Positions 1 through 9,218 of a DNA stretch of 64,000 nt are shown in pieces (the stretch's first letter is position 1; every line of letters begins with the position of its first letter). The position numbers and the translations under genes are program-made. Below the pieces are notes generated by a model. The model was not told where the DNA came from. It saw only the letters and a program-made list of their open reading frames with translations, and did no database searches. This DNA comes from Aureobasidium sp. EXF-3400 (Eukaryota; Ascomycota; Dothideomycetes; Dothideales; Saccotheciaceae). The stretch covers positions 62,001 through 126,000 of the forward strand of contig SWBL01000093.1 of NCBI GenBank assembly GCA_024195585.1, given 5' to 3'.

Positions 1-847
1 AGTTGTCGTAGACCCGGCTCACCGTGTGCTCCCATCCCAAGTTCGATGGTCGCTGGTGGCAGGGATTGCAAGTCGGTTAGTGTAGCATTTGGCAGTGCCA
101 CGCTGTTTTATGTTAGTTTATGATACCGTAAGACAGATGGTCTTACAACTCACCGATCAAATGCAACTCCCACAGTACCGACGTTTGCAGCGACATACTC
201 CATGACCTCAGTCACACGTTCCAGAGTCTCACCTTTGGCAGCAAGTGCACAGGCGCTCTTCAAAGCCATGAGATGGCCGCTCAACCCTCTCCGACCAACC
301 TTTCCACCCTTCTTCCTGCCAACTGCGACATCGTCACCCACAGGAACAAATCTGACCTTGTAACCACTCGCTTGTGCTCTTGTGATCGCCAACCCGGCAT
401 TCAAGATATCACCAGTGTAGTTGCCGCACACGACCAATGTGCCTTTGCTTTCTGATCCATCGGTGGGTTGACACATCCTGATGGCTTCGTAGACTTGAGC
501 CGCAGTTGGCGAGGCGAAGATGTTGCCGCTCACGTAGGCAGAAAGGTAGTTGGGTCCTACGAAGCCGCCGAACATTGGTTCGTGTCCACCTCCGCTGAAA
601 CCGATTGTTGTAACATATTTGTTGCGGAAGCTGCCTAGATCGGAACGGTATAGGATCTTGTAGGGTGGATTGTAGGATAGGTTTGGATGAATGTGAGTCA
701 AGCCTGCCAGTGCTTCGTTGATTGCATCTGTTTCTCGTCAGATTAGCTTCATACCCGAAGCAGTGTTGTTGTAGTACCTTCTGGCTTGTTGATGAAGTGG
801 AACGTCTCTTTGACAGCCGGAGTAGCTTGTTGTGTCGCCGTGGCCAT
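1..847 (-). CDS. dihydroxyacetone kinase, DhaK part (truncated by window edge)
   Basis: Dihydroxyacetone (DHA) kinase phosphorylates dihydroxyacetone with ATP in the cytosol, which detoxifies DHA and feeds glycerol catabolism. The start is ATG at 847, with exons 847-778, 727-154 and 102-1; the gene runs off the left end. After the second join the frame reads on without stops. Visible DhaK landmarks are FINKPEDAINEAL at the N-terminus, the substrate-loop motif GGGHEP, the SGNIFASPTAAQV segment, GNYTGD, VGDDVA and GRRGLSG. A GMGAHGEPG motif in the last visible exon carries the histidine that binds DHA covalently in this family. The C-terminal DhaL (ATP-binding) half expected in fungal enzymes would lie outside the window. 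It is divergent from a second DhaK/DhaL-type gene that starts at 1361. Confidence 0.88.
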
Positions 848-1360
848 GGTGTGAGTCAATGTTCAAGATTGAATATGACAGATCTAGGTCAAGAGAATCA
901 ATAGAGGTGACGAAGAAAAGCTGCGAGGCTAGCTCATCATGTACACAGCTCGAGACCACCATGACATGACCTCGGAGTTCCCCAATCGATGCATTCCACC
1001 CCGAATAAGCCATCTCTCGGTGGACAGTAATCAGGATCGCCGAGAAGAACGACGACAATCGGTCTGATCGCCGAGGGTTCGGTGCGGGGATGCATTACCG
1101 GATGACCCAATTAGGCACATCCGTGGCTTGCTCCAGCCCGGGGAATATGCCGATCCTCGCGAGAGAGAGAACGGTTCTCGGAGGTCTTGATGTTGACTAG
1201 AATAGCTGAGCAGGAAAGAAAAGCATACTCCCTCCCAGATCCTTGAGTAGTCCATACACATTCATCTTCGATCATATCGACGCGACATCTCCTCACTGTT
1301 GTGGACAGAAATCTCCTCGCGAAAACCATAGCAACCCCGCATCTTACCCCACCATTCGAC
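848..1360. promoter_or_regulatory. bidirectional promoter region between two DHA-kinase-type genes
   Basis: This 513-bp spacer separates the start codons of two divergently transcribed DHA-kinase-type genes. I see no conserved reading frame and no obvious TATA box. Shared regulation of the pair is inferred only from the head-to-head layout. Confidence 0.5.
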
Positions 1361-3007
1361 ATGGCAGTCGTCGTCGAACAAACAATTCCTTTCCCGAAGG
1401 AACAGCTTGATGCTGAGAACACTACAAGGTGGAACACGCTGTATCCTCTGATCCGACCTTCGATCAAGGCGATCAAGACCACAGCAGGCCAGACGGTGTT
1501 GGTAGACCAAACACTCGCCAACGACAAATTCGTCAGAGTTGTAGTGGTCGGAAAGGCTGGCAACTTCTCGAGCAAGCTACTGTCAGACAAGCACATCACA
1601 GCTGTTGTTACCGGCAGCGATAGTGAGAGTGTTCCTTCGAGCAAGGAGCTTGCTAAAGCGATCGATGAGGCTGGACACCGGCAACAAGCCGGGACAGTCA
1701 TCCTCAAATTGGGCAAGCAAAAGAAGTTGACGAAGGTCGAGGATGAGACAGTAGAGGTTGAAGTCGACAGTGAGGTGGACGTAGATCATTTGATCCACCT
1801 TCTCGGTGCCGCTACAGAGACAACAAGGTATACAAGTGTTCAAGGCAAGCTCGGGAGACGCTGACTGACTTATCTTCAGGTCATCCACCCAGTCAAGTGT
1901 CAAAGTCTTACAGACTTTCCTCGATACCTCGACGACTGTGACATCAACGTTTTCGACAGGAAAGAAAGATGGCCGACCAGCCACGTCTCTGGCCGAAGAA
2001 GATTCCAGTGGATACGAAGAAGCGAGACACGCCATCGCTGAGGCACTAGAACACGTCTTGCGACCACATATCGGGCAGAAAGACGGTGTCACTTACTCGG
2101 TACACTACTCAGACGTCAATGGTCTTTCGCGCTTGGAGAACTATATCCTTGGGCTGGAGATCGCCACCTACCTCAGTGAGTTTGCTGTGACCTTGGCCAC
2201 ATTACCGCGTTTTAACCATCAACAGAAGGAACAGGCTTGTCCTACCGTTTGTCCACTTCAACAATCTTGCAACATGGAAACCTTGCGAGAGGATTCTCGA
2301 TATCAGCATGTCCAGTCCCCAAGCAAAACCTGGAGGCACAATCTGAACCCTCAAACCCGCTTGCCGATGAAGCCACGGAAGGCAGTAACCTGACCAAAGT
2401 TGACTCACGATTCATGAAATTCAACGACCACGTAGTCCGCAGTCGCATCGAAAATGGCTGCGAAGCAGTGATCAAAGAAGAGGCGACCATCACTCGATAC
2501 GATGAAATCGTTGGCGACGGCGATTGTGGCTACACTCTTCGCGATGGCGCAAAACAAGTTCTCAAGTTCATCGCAAACAAGGATCTCTCCGAGCTGCCTC
2601 AGACTTTGAGCGAGCTTGTGCGTGACCTTGAGGTCAACATGGGAGGCACTTCCGGAGCGTTATATTGTATCTTCTTAACCTCGCTGTCTTCGGCCTTGGC
2701 TTCGACAAACACTGTAGCAGAGGCATTGTCAGTTGCTCTGGACCAGTTGCTGAACTTCACCCGAGCAAGACTCGGTGATAGAACCATGTTGGACTGTCTG
2801 ATTCCTTTCGTCGAAGTACTGAAGTCGACTGGAGATGTCGAAAATGCTCTTGTTGAAGCAGAGAAGGGAGTGGAAAGCACAAAGAATCTTGAGGCTAAGC
2901 TTGGAAGGAGTACGTATCTGGACGAGAGTGCGACCAGGGGCGTGCCGGATCCTGGTGCTTATGGTCTGCTTGTGTTGTTGAAAGGTATGAGCGTGAGTGA
3001 GCAGTAA
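1361..3007 (+). CDS. dihydroxyacetone-kinase-like protein: degenerate DhaK fused to intact DhaL
   Basis: Exons are 1361-1827, 1880-2175 and 2226-3007, giving 514 aa, a little shorter than typical fungal DHA kinases (about 580-600 aa). The frame is open upstream to a GTG at 1301, but the first ATG is at 1361. The C-terminal half is a good DhaL domain: VGDGDCG near residue 351 supplies the metal/ATP-binding aspartates, followed by MGGTSGALY, ARLGDRTMLD and GVPDPGAYG. The N-terminal half aligns only loosely with DhaK. VVVVGKAGNFSSKLL sits where the GGGSGHEP loop should be, and the G-x-H-G-E-P-G segment with the covalent-binding histidine is absent. A later VNGLSRLENY segment matches the end of DhaK. 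ATP binding is therefore likely, but normal DHA binding is doubtful. It could be a regulatory or neofunctionalised paralog of the divergent neighbour. Confidence 0.82.
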
Positions 3008-3317
3008 ATAGTGTTTCGTTAGCCATCACAATCAGTACCACTGTATGATTGCGCAAACTTAGGTATCAAGCTCTTAAGCAACATTGTACGGTACCTTGAT
3101 GGCGCATGATTTTGGCGGGAGGTGACCGATGAGAGTTGTCCCTCGGCTGTGATCGTCGCCCACCCCGCAGCCCTAAACAAAGCCACCTCGGCGATTCTCT
3201 CGCAGGCTCATCGAAGCAACACGTCTGTCTTCCTCTGGGAGATAGCTTAACCTCTAAGCTTCATAATCAGACTCACTCAGAAGATACTATTGTCCACTTC
3301 TTTCCACATTTCTCACC
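3008..3317. other. intergenic spacer
   Basis: This 310-bp stretch holds the 3' end of the DHA-kinase-like gene and the promoter of the enoyl-CoA hydratase gene. No other coding or structural signal was seen. Confidence 0.5.
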
Positions 3318-4204
3318 ATGGCACCTGTACCAAAAGTCCCGGCTTTCAGCACATCTCCACCTTCGACCAAATACTGCATTTTGTCATATCCGACACCAGA
3401 GATATTGGTTGTTACATTAAACCGACCAAAACAGCTCAATTGTATCAGTGCAGAGGGCAACGAGGAGCTGGATGCCGTGTGGAAGTGGCTGGACGCAGAG
3501 CCCAAGCTATGTGTCGGTATTCTTACAGGTACTGGCCGAGCGTTCTGCGCAGGCGCTGATTTAAAAGGTATATCTCTTTTGAAATCACAACGAAGCGCAA
3601 TGACTAACACAACGTATCAGAATGGAACCAAGCGAACGCATCTGGCAAACAGCGCAAGATGCCATCGAGTGGCTTCGGTGGACTGTCACGTCGTCGTGGA
3701 CGCAAGCCGGTCATCGCAGCAGTCAATGGTATCTGTTTCGGCGGAGGTTGCGAGATGGCCATCAACAGCGACATGGTCTTTGCTTCTTCATCAGCCACCT
3801 TTTCTCTTCCAGAAGTCAAGCGTGGTGTTGTGGCCATCGCAGGAGCTCTTCCCCGTATCGCGCGTGTGGTAGGCAAGCAGCGTGCCATGGAGATGGCTCT
3901 GACTGGACGTGTGCTGAAGGCCGAGGAGGCTCGCGAGTGGGGACTGGTCAACCGGGTGGTCGAGGGAGATGTGCTGGACGAGTGTGTCGCTGTAGCCAAA
4001 GAAATTGCAGGAAACAGCCCGGATGCTGTCATCGTCAGTCGCGAGGGCGTCAATCTGGCATGGGAGGGCTTGGGAGCGGATGCAGCGACTGAAAAGTTGA
4101 TTGCAGAGACGTATCCGAAGCTGCTGGCGGGAGAGAACATTCACGAAGGCGTCAAGGCCTTTGTCGAGAAGAGGAAGCCTGTCTGGAAGGCTAGCAAGCT
4201 ATGA
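3318..4204 (+). CDS. enoyl-CoA hydratase/isomerase family protein, peroxisomal (C-terminal SKL)
   Basis: Exons are 3318-3567 and 3621-4204, giving 277 aa. Crotonase-fold enzymes add water to 2-enoyl-CoA in beta-oxidation. LNRPKQLNCIS, GRAFCAGADLK and NGICFGGGCE form the oxyanion-hole and CoA-binding core. Two glutamates, near residues 128 (GGGCE) and 148 (SLPEV), are 20 apart, as are the catalytic pair E144/E164 of rat mitochondrial hydratase, so hydratase activity is likely. The protein ends in SKL, the canonical type-1 peroxisome targeting signal, and no mitochondrial presequence is evident. The splice G|AA restores the frame into EWNQAN. The exact acyl-chain preference cannot be read from the sequence. 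Confidence 0.9.
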
Positions 4205-4646
4205 GTCTGACACTCTGCTACATGATTCGATATGAAACTTCGACAATCCGTGTTGAGTCGGTGTTCATTACCTGGGCTCTTCTGATCAATCATTTGCACG
4301 CTGCTTTGAGGCTTGAGTGATGGTCTGTGCGCGTCTCTATCTTCCCGCCTTCTATGTGAGGAAGGGCTTAACTTCATTGTTCTCGACATGTCCATGATTG
4401 ATCGGAAACGAGTGGAGCTGCCTTGTGATAATGTTAGTCATGGTTGCGGGGTGTGTTGTGCGATGCCTGATTGTTAGCCGCGTCGCCTTCCGGACACGAC
4501 AGGCGTCCAGTTTCATCAGATGGGCTGACCACACTGGCACCTTCCTTGACTCGCATGCACCAGACTGCCGATTCAATGTCTGCCAGCTTTAAAAGTCTTG
4601 CTTATGATCGTACACCTCTTCTTTTGAAGATCGTAACGACATAGTT
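4205..4646. other. intergenic spacer
   Basis: This 442-bp region lies between two plus-strand genes and presumably holds the terminator of the hydratase gene and the promoter of the F-box gene. I see nothing else in it. Confidence 0.45.
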
Positions 4647-6377
4647 ATGGCTGCTTCGTGGGACCTACCTACCGAGGTTTTTACTCAGGTCTTTTCACTG
4701 ATCTCGTGCCATCAGCTCATCTCCTGTGCTCTGGTATCAAAGTTGTGGCATGCTCAGGCTGTTGCGATCCTTTACCAGAAAATAGACCTCACATGGAGTC
4801 GCCCTCTCAAGAAATGTCTCCGCTTCACGACTGCCATGAACTCGCATCCATGTTTGTGTGAGCAAATCGGGACCTGCAGGCCTGAGCAACACGAAGTGTT
4901 TGAGGGAAGGCGGCATGTACCACACACGCGTCGATGCTTAAAGCTCATTCCTTGTTCCAGCGAGAAGTGGCCCTCGTTGTTTGCCCTTACCAAGACACTT
5001 ATTCACTCGCCCTTGTTGGCTCGTTTGGTCCGTCACCTCCGCCTCGCAGGTCCTGTGCCGCGCTCCGTCTGGATGGACCCTCAACACACAGGCCTCTCGA
5101 ACGAGGAGCACCGTCACATTAGATCCATCTTGCCTTGCGAGTCTGGTATGTCAAAGGCTGGTTGGCTTCGTCGGTTGGACAACGGGTGCCCTCATGCCTT
5201 CGCAGCCCTCCTATTGACGTGCATTCCCAACCTTCGCTCAATTGACTTGGGGCCTCGCTTCCAAGATTCGTTGCAAATTATAGGCCCTCGTCTCCTCGGG
5301 CGTACACTACAACATCTTGACGTTGCCGCAGTCGGTGTCGTCCAAGAGACAGTCTGGACGAACCGTGGTGAACCCCCTTTTCGTCAAGATGACGGATACC
5401 CGCAACTGCTGCTGCTACGACTCGAAATTCGTTCTCTCTCTTTGAGTCTGCCTCGATCAAACACCCTTTATCATTGGTCGGATATCACCTGCGGTGCCTT
5501 GACAACTTGGTTGGAAACGCTCGAACTGGCATTCACTTTCCTCGACGAACACGATCTAGCCCATTTGCTGCAAGTCTGTCCCCATCTGCGGAATTTCAAG
5601 TACGACTACTGGACTTCAGTTCCTTCGCTCAGTCCTGCTGAATTACACCAAGCTCCATACACACCGGATCGGCAGAGCGAAAGACTAGTAGAGACTCAGG
5701 TTCTCCAGAACTCTCTCAATATTATCCAAAGGTCTCTCGTGACGCTCCACATCCATATCGTCCCGCCAACGGACAGATTCAATCAAAACCTGCGAAGCAT
5801 TGATTTCTCGAGGTACGAGTCACTCACTGAGTTGCACGCACCGCTCCAATTGCTGGTTAGCAAGGATGCTCCAAGATCATTGGCCGACTCTCTGCCTCCA
5901 TCTTTGCGGCGTCTTTGGCTGAACGACGATGCTACCTGGCTTTGGTTGAACCACGACTATCTTCTGGATAGATGGAACTATGATATCGAAATTGAGAATA
6001 TCGATGTGACCGACCGTTCGTGGCATCCCACGTATACCGATCGAGAAGTTGTAGATCTCATCTCTCACTTCTTGTCGGATTGGCGTTCGCATGTTCCGGA
6101 TTTACAAGTTCTGAGATTACTCATGGGTCATGTTCATGCCGATTGTCGGCTTCCACGCAACATACACTACCTCCGAAGGACTTTGGAACCAGCCGGTAAA
6201 ATGGTCGGCATCGACACAACGGTGACCCAAGTTCAAATCAATACCAGACACAATCTTGTGACCCTTGGGCAGGATCCACCATGGTTCAGCGAAGAACGTA
6301 TCGAGGAGAGGCTGTGCCACAACTGTGACCGTCTTCTTGGTATCGTAAAAATCTATGATAGTGATACGGATGAGTGA
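4647..6377 (+). CDS. F-box protein, unknown target
   Basis: A single open exon of 576 aa starts at ATG 4647. The first 45 residues match an F-box: DLPTEVFTQVFSLISCHQL followed by CALVSKLWHAQA and an LYQKIDL end. F-box proteins recruit substrates to SCF ubiquitin ligases through Skp1. The rest is leucine-rich with irregular repeats (for example LEIRSLSLSLPRS and LEHDLAHLLQVCPHLRNFK-like strands), which suggests a degenerate LRR substrate-binding region. There is no transmembrane segment or signal peptide. Fungal genomes carry many such fast-evolving F-box genes, and the substrate cannot be inferred. Confidence 0.8.
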   Translation: MAASWDLPTEVFTQVFSLISCHQLISCALVSKLWHAQAVAILYQKIDLTWSRPLKKCLRFTTAMNSHPCLCEQIGTCRPEQHEVFEGRRHVPHTRRCLKLIPCSSEKWPSLFALTKTLIHSPLLARLVRHLRLAGPVPRSVWMDPQHTGLSNEEHRHIRSILPCESGMSKAGWLRRLDNGCPHAFAALLLTCIPNLRSIDLGPRFQDSLQIIGPRLLGRTLQHLDVAAVGVVQETVWTNRGEPPFRQDDGYPQLLLLRLEIRSLSLSLPRSNTLYHWSDITCGALTTWLETLELAFTFLDEHDLAHLLQVCPHLRNFKYDYWTSVPSLSPAELHQAPYTPDRQSERLVETQVLQNSLNIIQRSLVTLHIHIVPPTDRFNQNLRSIDFSRYESLTELHAPLQLLVSKDAPRSLADSLPPSLRRLWLNDDATWLWLNHDYLLDRWNYDIEIENIDVTDRSWHPTYTDREVVDLISHFLSDWRSHVPDLQVLRLLMGHVHADCRLPRNIHYLRRTLEPAGKMVGIDTTVTQVQINTRHNLVTLGQDPPWFSEERIEERLCHNCDRLLGIVKIYDSDTDE

Positions 6378-7512
6378 GCCACTTGTTCACATTCCGTCAT
6401 CCATCAGCTGAGCGTCTGCAAGATCACCAGAGTCTTCTGAACAACTGTCTGCGGCATCGTCTGCATCGTCGTCTTGTGCGAGCTCTGGGTTGCTGCTTGC
6501 AATCGCAAATTCCAAACTCTGAACTGTTCACAACTCGCACGACTCGGCTCTTCTCACGCGTGTTCATGATTCAGTCTGTGATGCATTCGCCGGCGAGAAT
6601 CGACGCGACGTATCTGCTCCATCTGGTAGTCTGCAGGCCGATCGTGTCATGCCTCTAGACCTTCATCCCCAAACACGGTTTAGACAGTCTTGATCAAGGT
6701 GTGGAATTCAATCGCACATGATAGATTCTGATCATCGCAAAATTGACAAGATATATTTCACTTCCACCTGAGCTTCAGGCTGGAGGCATTTCAAAAGTGC
6801 TGCGAAGTCACTAGCACAGCCTAATTACGGCTGATTGACTGAGGATACAGTGGATTTGGCGATGTTCTTGAGTTGAATTCAACAGGGATGTCAGACTTCT
6901 ATATCGCTTGTTTGACAACGAAAAGATAACTGTCGCTAACATCCGTCTAGGGCTTGATCTTGGTTAGCAACGTGCAAGAAGTAGATGGGGACATGGAGTC
7001 GGTATGATGTTCATCCGCCCCGTATTTCCTCGCCTATTCTCCGTGTAAACTTAAAGCTTTGACCAGCTCGGAAGCCATCTTTCCTCTTTCCGAATCTTTA
7101 ATGCTTGAGTCCTCCTCTCTTCCAGCAAGTCTGTTAGGGCCAGGACTCTGATCAATTCTTGTGGTCAGGGATGTCTATTAGCCCTTCTTCACGAGCGGTG
7201 CAATAGACGTCCCGATTAGCTGTATATCCGAGTTCTGTCTCCTTAACGCCGCGAAGAAGTTCCTGACTGCGGATGTCTATACTGATACTCTGACACAACA
7301 TGGTGTCAATCGCCAAAAGACGATGGTGAAATCTCTTGGCTGAGTAGCAGGGTAGACGAGACGGTAAGTCAATACTGCGTAGGTGAAAGAACGGAGACCT
7401 CGTCCAGAAAACATATAAAACACTCCTCTCCCAGTCCTTACTATCCAGCACCACAACAATCCACTTACACTCATCCCTCCCTCTCAGACCTTTACCACTC
7501 TCATCAACCAAC
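6378..7512. other. intergenic region, 1.1 kb
   Basis: No convincing gene was found on either strand; the open frames are short and unlike fungal proteins. The right end is the promoter of the short-chain dehydrogenase gene, with pyrimidine-rich sequence just before its ATG. Confidence 0.5.
7414..7420 (+). promoter_or_regulatory. TATA box of the SDR gene
   Basis: TATAAAA lies about 95 bp upstream of the ATG at 7513, followed by CT-rich sequence typical of fungal core promoters. Confidence 0.5.
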
Positions 7513-8514
7513 ATGTCTCGCTACGCCTCTGCCTTTGCAAATCCCGCCGGCCCTGGCGATGCTCGTCCCACCGCCCTTCAAATCGTCAAAGATGAAGGTG
7601 CCGAAGGAAAGCTCGTCGGCAAAACCATCGTCATCACCGGTATCTCCTCTGGCCTCGGTATCGAAACCGCACGAGCACTATCCCACACCGGAGCTACACT
7701 CATCCTCATCGCTCGCGATATCTCCAAGGCCAAGACTGCATTGCAAGATGTTCTTGCTGCAGACACTGTTGCCGAATACGTTACTATGGATAACACTTCT
7801 CTTTCCAGTGTGCGCAGTGCTGCTGCAAAAGTTCTCGAGGTCTCTGACGGCAGAGTCAATATCCTCATCAACAATGCAGGTATCATGGCACTTCCCGACT
7901 TGCAGCTCTCAGAAGACGGCTTTGAGATGCAATTGGCAGTCAACCATCTAGCTCACTTCCTACTCTTTGAGCTCTTGAGACCTGCATTATTGGCCAGCAC
8001 GACCCCCTCGTTCTCCTCTCGAGTCGTCAACTTATCTTCATCTGCTCATCGTATTGCCTCTATCAACGATGCGCAAAACTACAACTTTGAAAACGGAAAC
8101 TATCACGCTTGGGTTGCTTACGCACAATCCAAAACCGCAAATGTGTACATGACAAACCAAATCGAAAGACTTTATGGCAGCGAGGGTTTACACGCTACAG
8201 CCGTGCATCCAGGTCTTATTGGAACCCCACTGATGAAGCACGTGGATGCTGCTACACTGGAGGGATGGGCGCAGAATGAGGCAGTGGGTAAGGTTATGAA
8301 GAGTGTAGAGCAAGGAGCTGCGACTACTGTGTGGGCTGCTGTGGGGAAAGAGTGGGAGAGCAAGGGAGGAAGGTATTTGGCAGAGTGTGAGGATGCGCCC
8401 GAGGGTGAGGATGATCATAGTGCGGAGGGATGGGGTACTGTGCCGCATACTTATGATGCTGAGAGAGAGGCGAGATTGTGGAATGATTCGTTGAAGATGG
8501 TTGGTTTGGCTTAG
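7513..8514 (+). CDS. short-chain dehydrogenase/reductase (retinol-dehydrogenase/WWOX-like)
   Basis: A single exon of 333 aa. NAD(P)-dependent oxidoreductase with a Rossmann fold. The cofactor motif TGISSGLG (T-G-x3-G-x-G) is near residue 43, NNAGIM near 122, the catalytic serine in LSSSAHR and the Y-x3-K pair in YAQSKTAN; all catalytic elements are present. The length and the VHPGLIGTPL segment fit the group related to retinol dehydrogenases and WW-domain oxidoreductases. The substrate is unknown. No signal peptide or membrane anchor was seen. A copper amine oxidase relic and a short dispersed repeat follow its 3' end. Confidence 0.88.
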   Translation: MSRYASAFANPAGPGDARPTALQIVKDEGAEGKLVGKTIVITGISSGLGIETARALSHTGATLILIARDISKAKTALQDVLAADTVAEYVTMDNTSLSSVRSAAAKVLEVSDGRVNILINNAGIMALPDLQLSEDGFEMQLAVNHLAHFLLFELLRPALLASTTPSFSSRVVNLSSSAHRIASINDAQNYNFENGNYHAWVAYAQSKTANVYMTNQIERLYGSEGLHATAVHPGLIGTPLMKHVDAATLEGWAQNEAVGKVMKSVEQGAATTVWAAVGKEWESKGGRYLAECEDAPEGEDDHSAEGWGTVPHTYDAEREARLWNDSLKMVGLA

Positions 8515-8624
8515 AGGATTGTGTTAGATGAGTGGTGGCAGATGTATCGTATACAAGTGTCTGCTGAAGTCAATCAGTATGCCTGGCATTGGAATCAGTT
8601 GATACTGTATGTTTCTAATCAAGC

Positions 8625-8671
8625 CCTCCCGAGTGCAAAATTCTGTAACACGTAGGACTATAAACATGCAC
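8625..8671 (+). repeat. 47-bp dispersed element, copy A
   Basis: The core TGCAAAATTCTGTAAC, then a variable dinucleotide, GTAGGACTATAAA, one variable base and ATGCAC is found again in opposite orientation at 58808-58855. Only a few bases differ over about 40 bp, far above chance. The ends GTGCA and TGCAC form a short inverted repeat. It abuts the left end of the amine oxidase relic. Confidence 0.7.
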
Positions 8672-8955
8672 TTTCCGTCTTAGAAATGATAGTACCATAC
8701 ACAGCTACCTATCCTCTCTTTTAACGTAAACAAGCCTTTAATTTTAGTAACAGTAGAGCTAGCATGTAGGCTAACAATCTCTCTCTAGGCTGTAATTACC
8801 TTAGTGTAATCAAATACTTTAACGCCGTTATTATCGACGACGATAGAAAAGGTGAAAATCACATAAATGTCATTGTCTTTTACGAGCAAGATAAGGGAAT
8901 AGGTTAGAAACACACCAATTAGCCCATAGGCAGAGCAATCTAGAGATTATTGTGC
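8669..8955 (+). pseudogene. copper amine oxidase relic, RIP-like mutated
   Basis: Read on the plus strand, this aligns without gaps over about 270 bp with an internal part of the intact amine oxidase gene (14313-14045 on the minus strand). Conserved stretches include AAACAAGCCTTT, CTCTCTCTAGGCTG and GTAATCAAATACTT. Most differences are C-to-T or G-to-A. The frame has at least five stops. Two of them are TGG to TAG at the tryptophans of the G-I-G-W-K-H-T-N-W segment and one is CAA to TAA. The copy has neither start nor end and cannot make a protein. It is inverted relative to the intact gene and lies about 5 kb from it. The mutation type is that expected from repeat-induced point mutation of a duplicated segment. 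Confidence 0.85.
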
Positions 8956-9218
8956 CTTTCGATAGCGACGACGCCGCTATATGCTTTCGCAGGGATAGGA
9001 TGGAAGCTACAAACTTCAGCCCACAGGGAGCAGATTCGAAAACGAGCAACAGATATTGTTTATCAATCGGAACACCTTGATTGCGCCAATCTCAAAGGTG
9101 AACAGATTGTGGTAGTAAGATGTCAGGTCTGGAGCAGAGTGCAACGGTAGATCTGTCCATTAGATTCGTGACAAAGATGTACTTGATATATACAGAAAAA
9201 TTGACATATTGTAATACT
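8956..9218. other. spacer downstream of the relic
   Basis: I cannot align this part with the amine oxidase gene. It probably contains the 3' flank of the convergent acyl-CoA synthetase gene. Confidence 0.4.
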
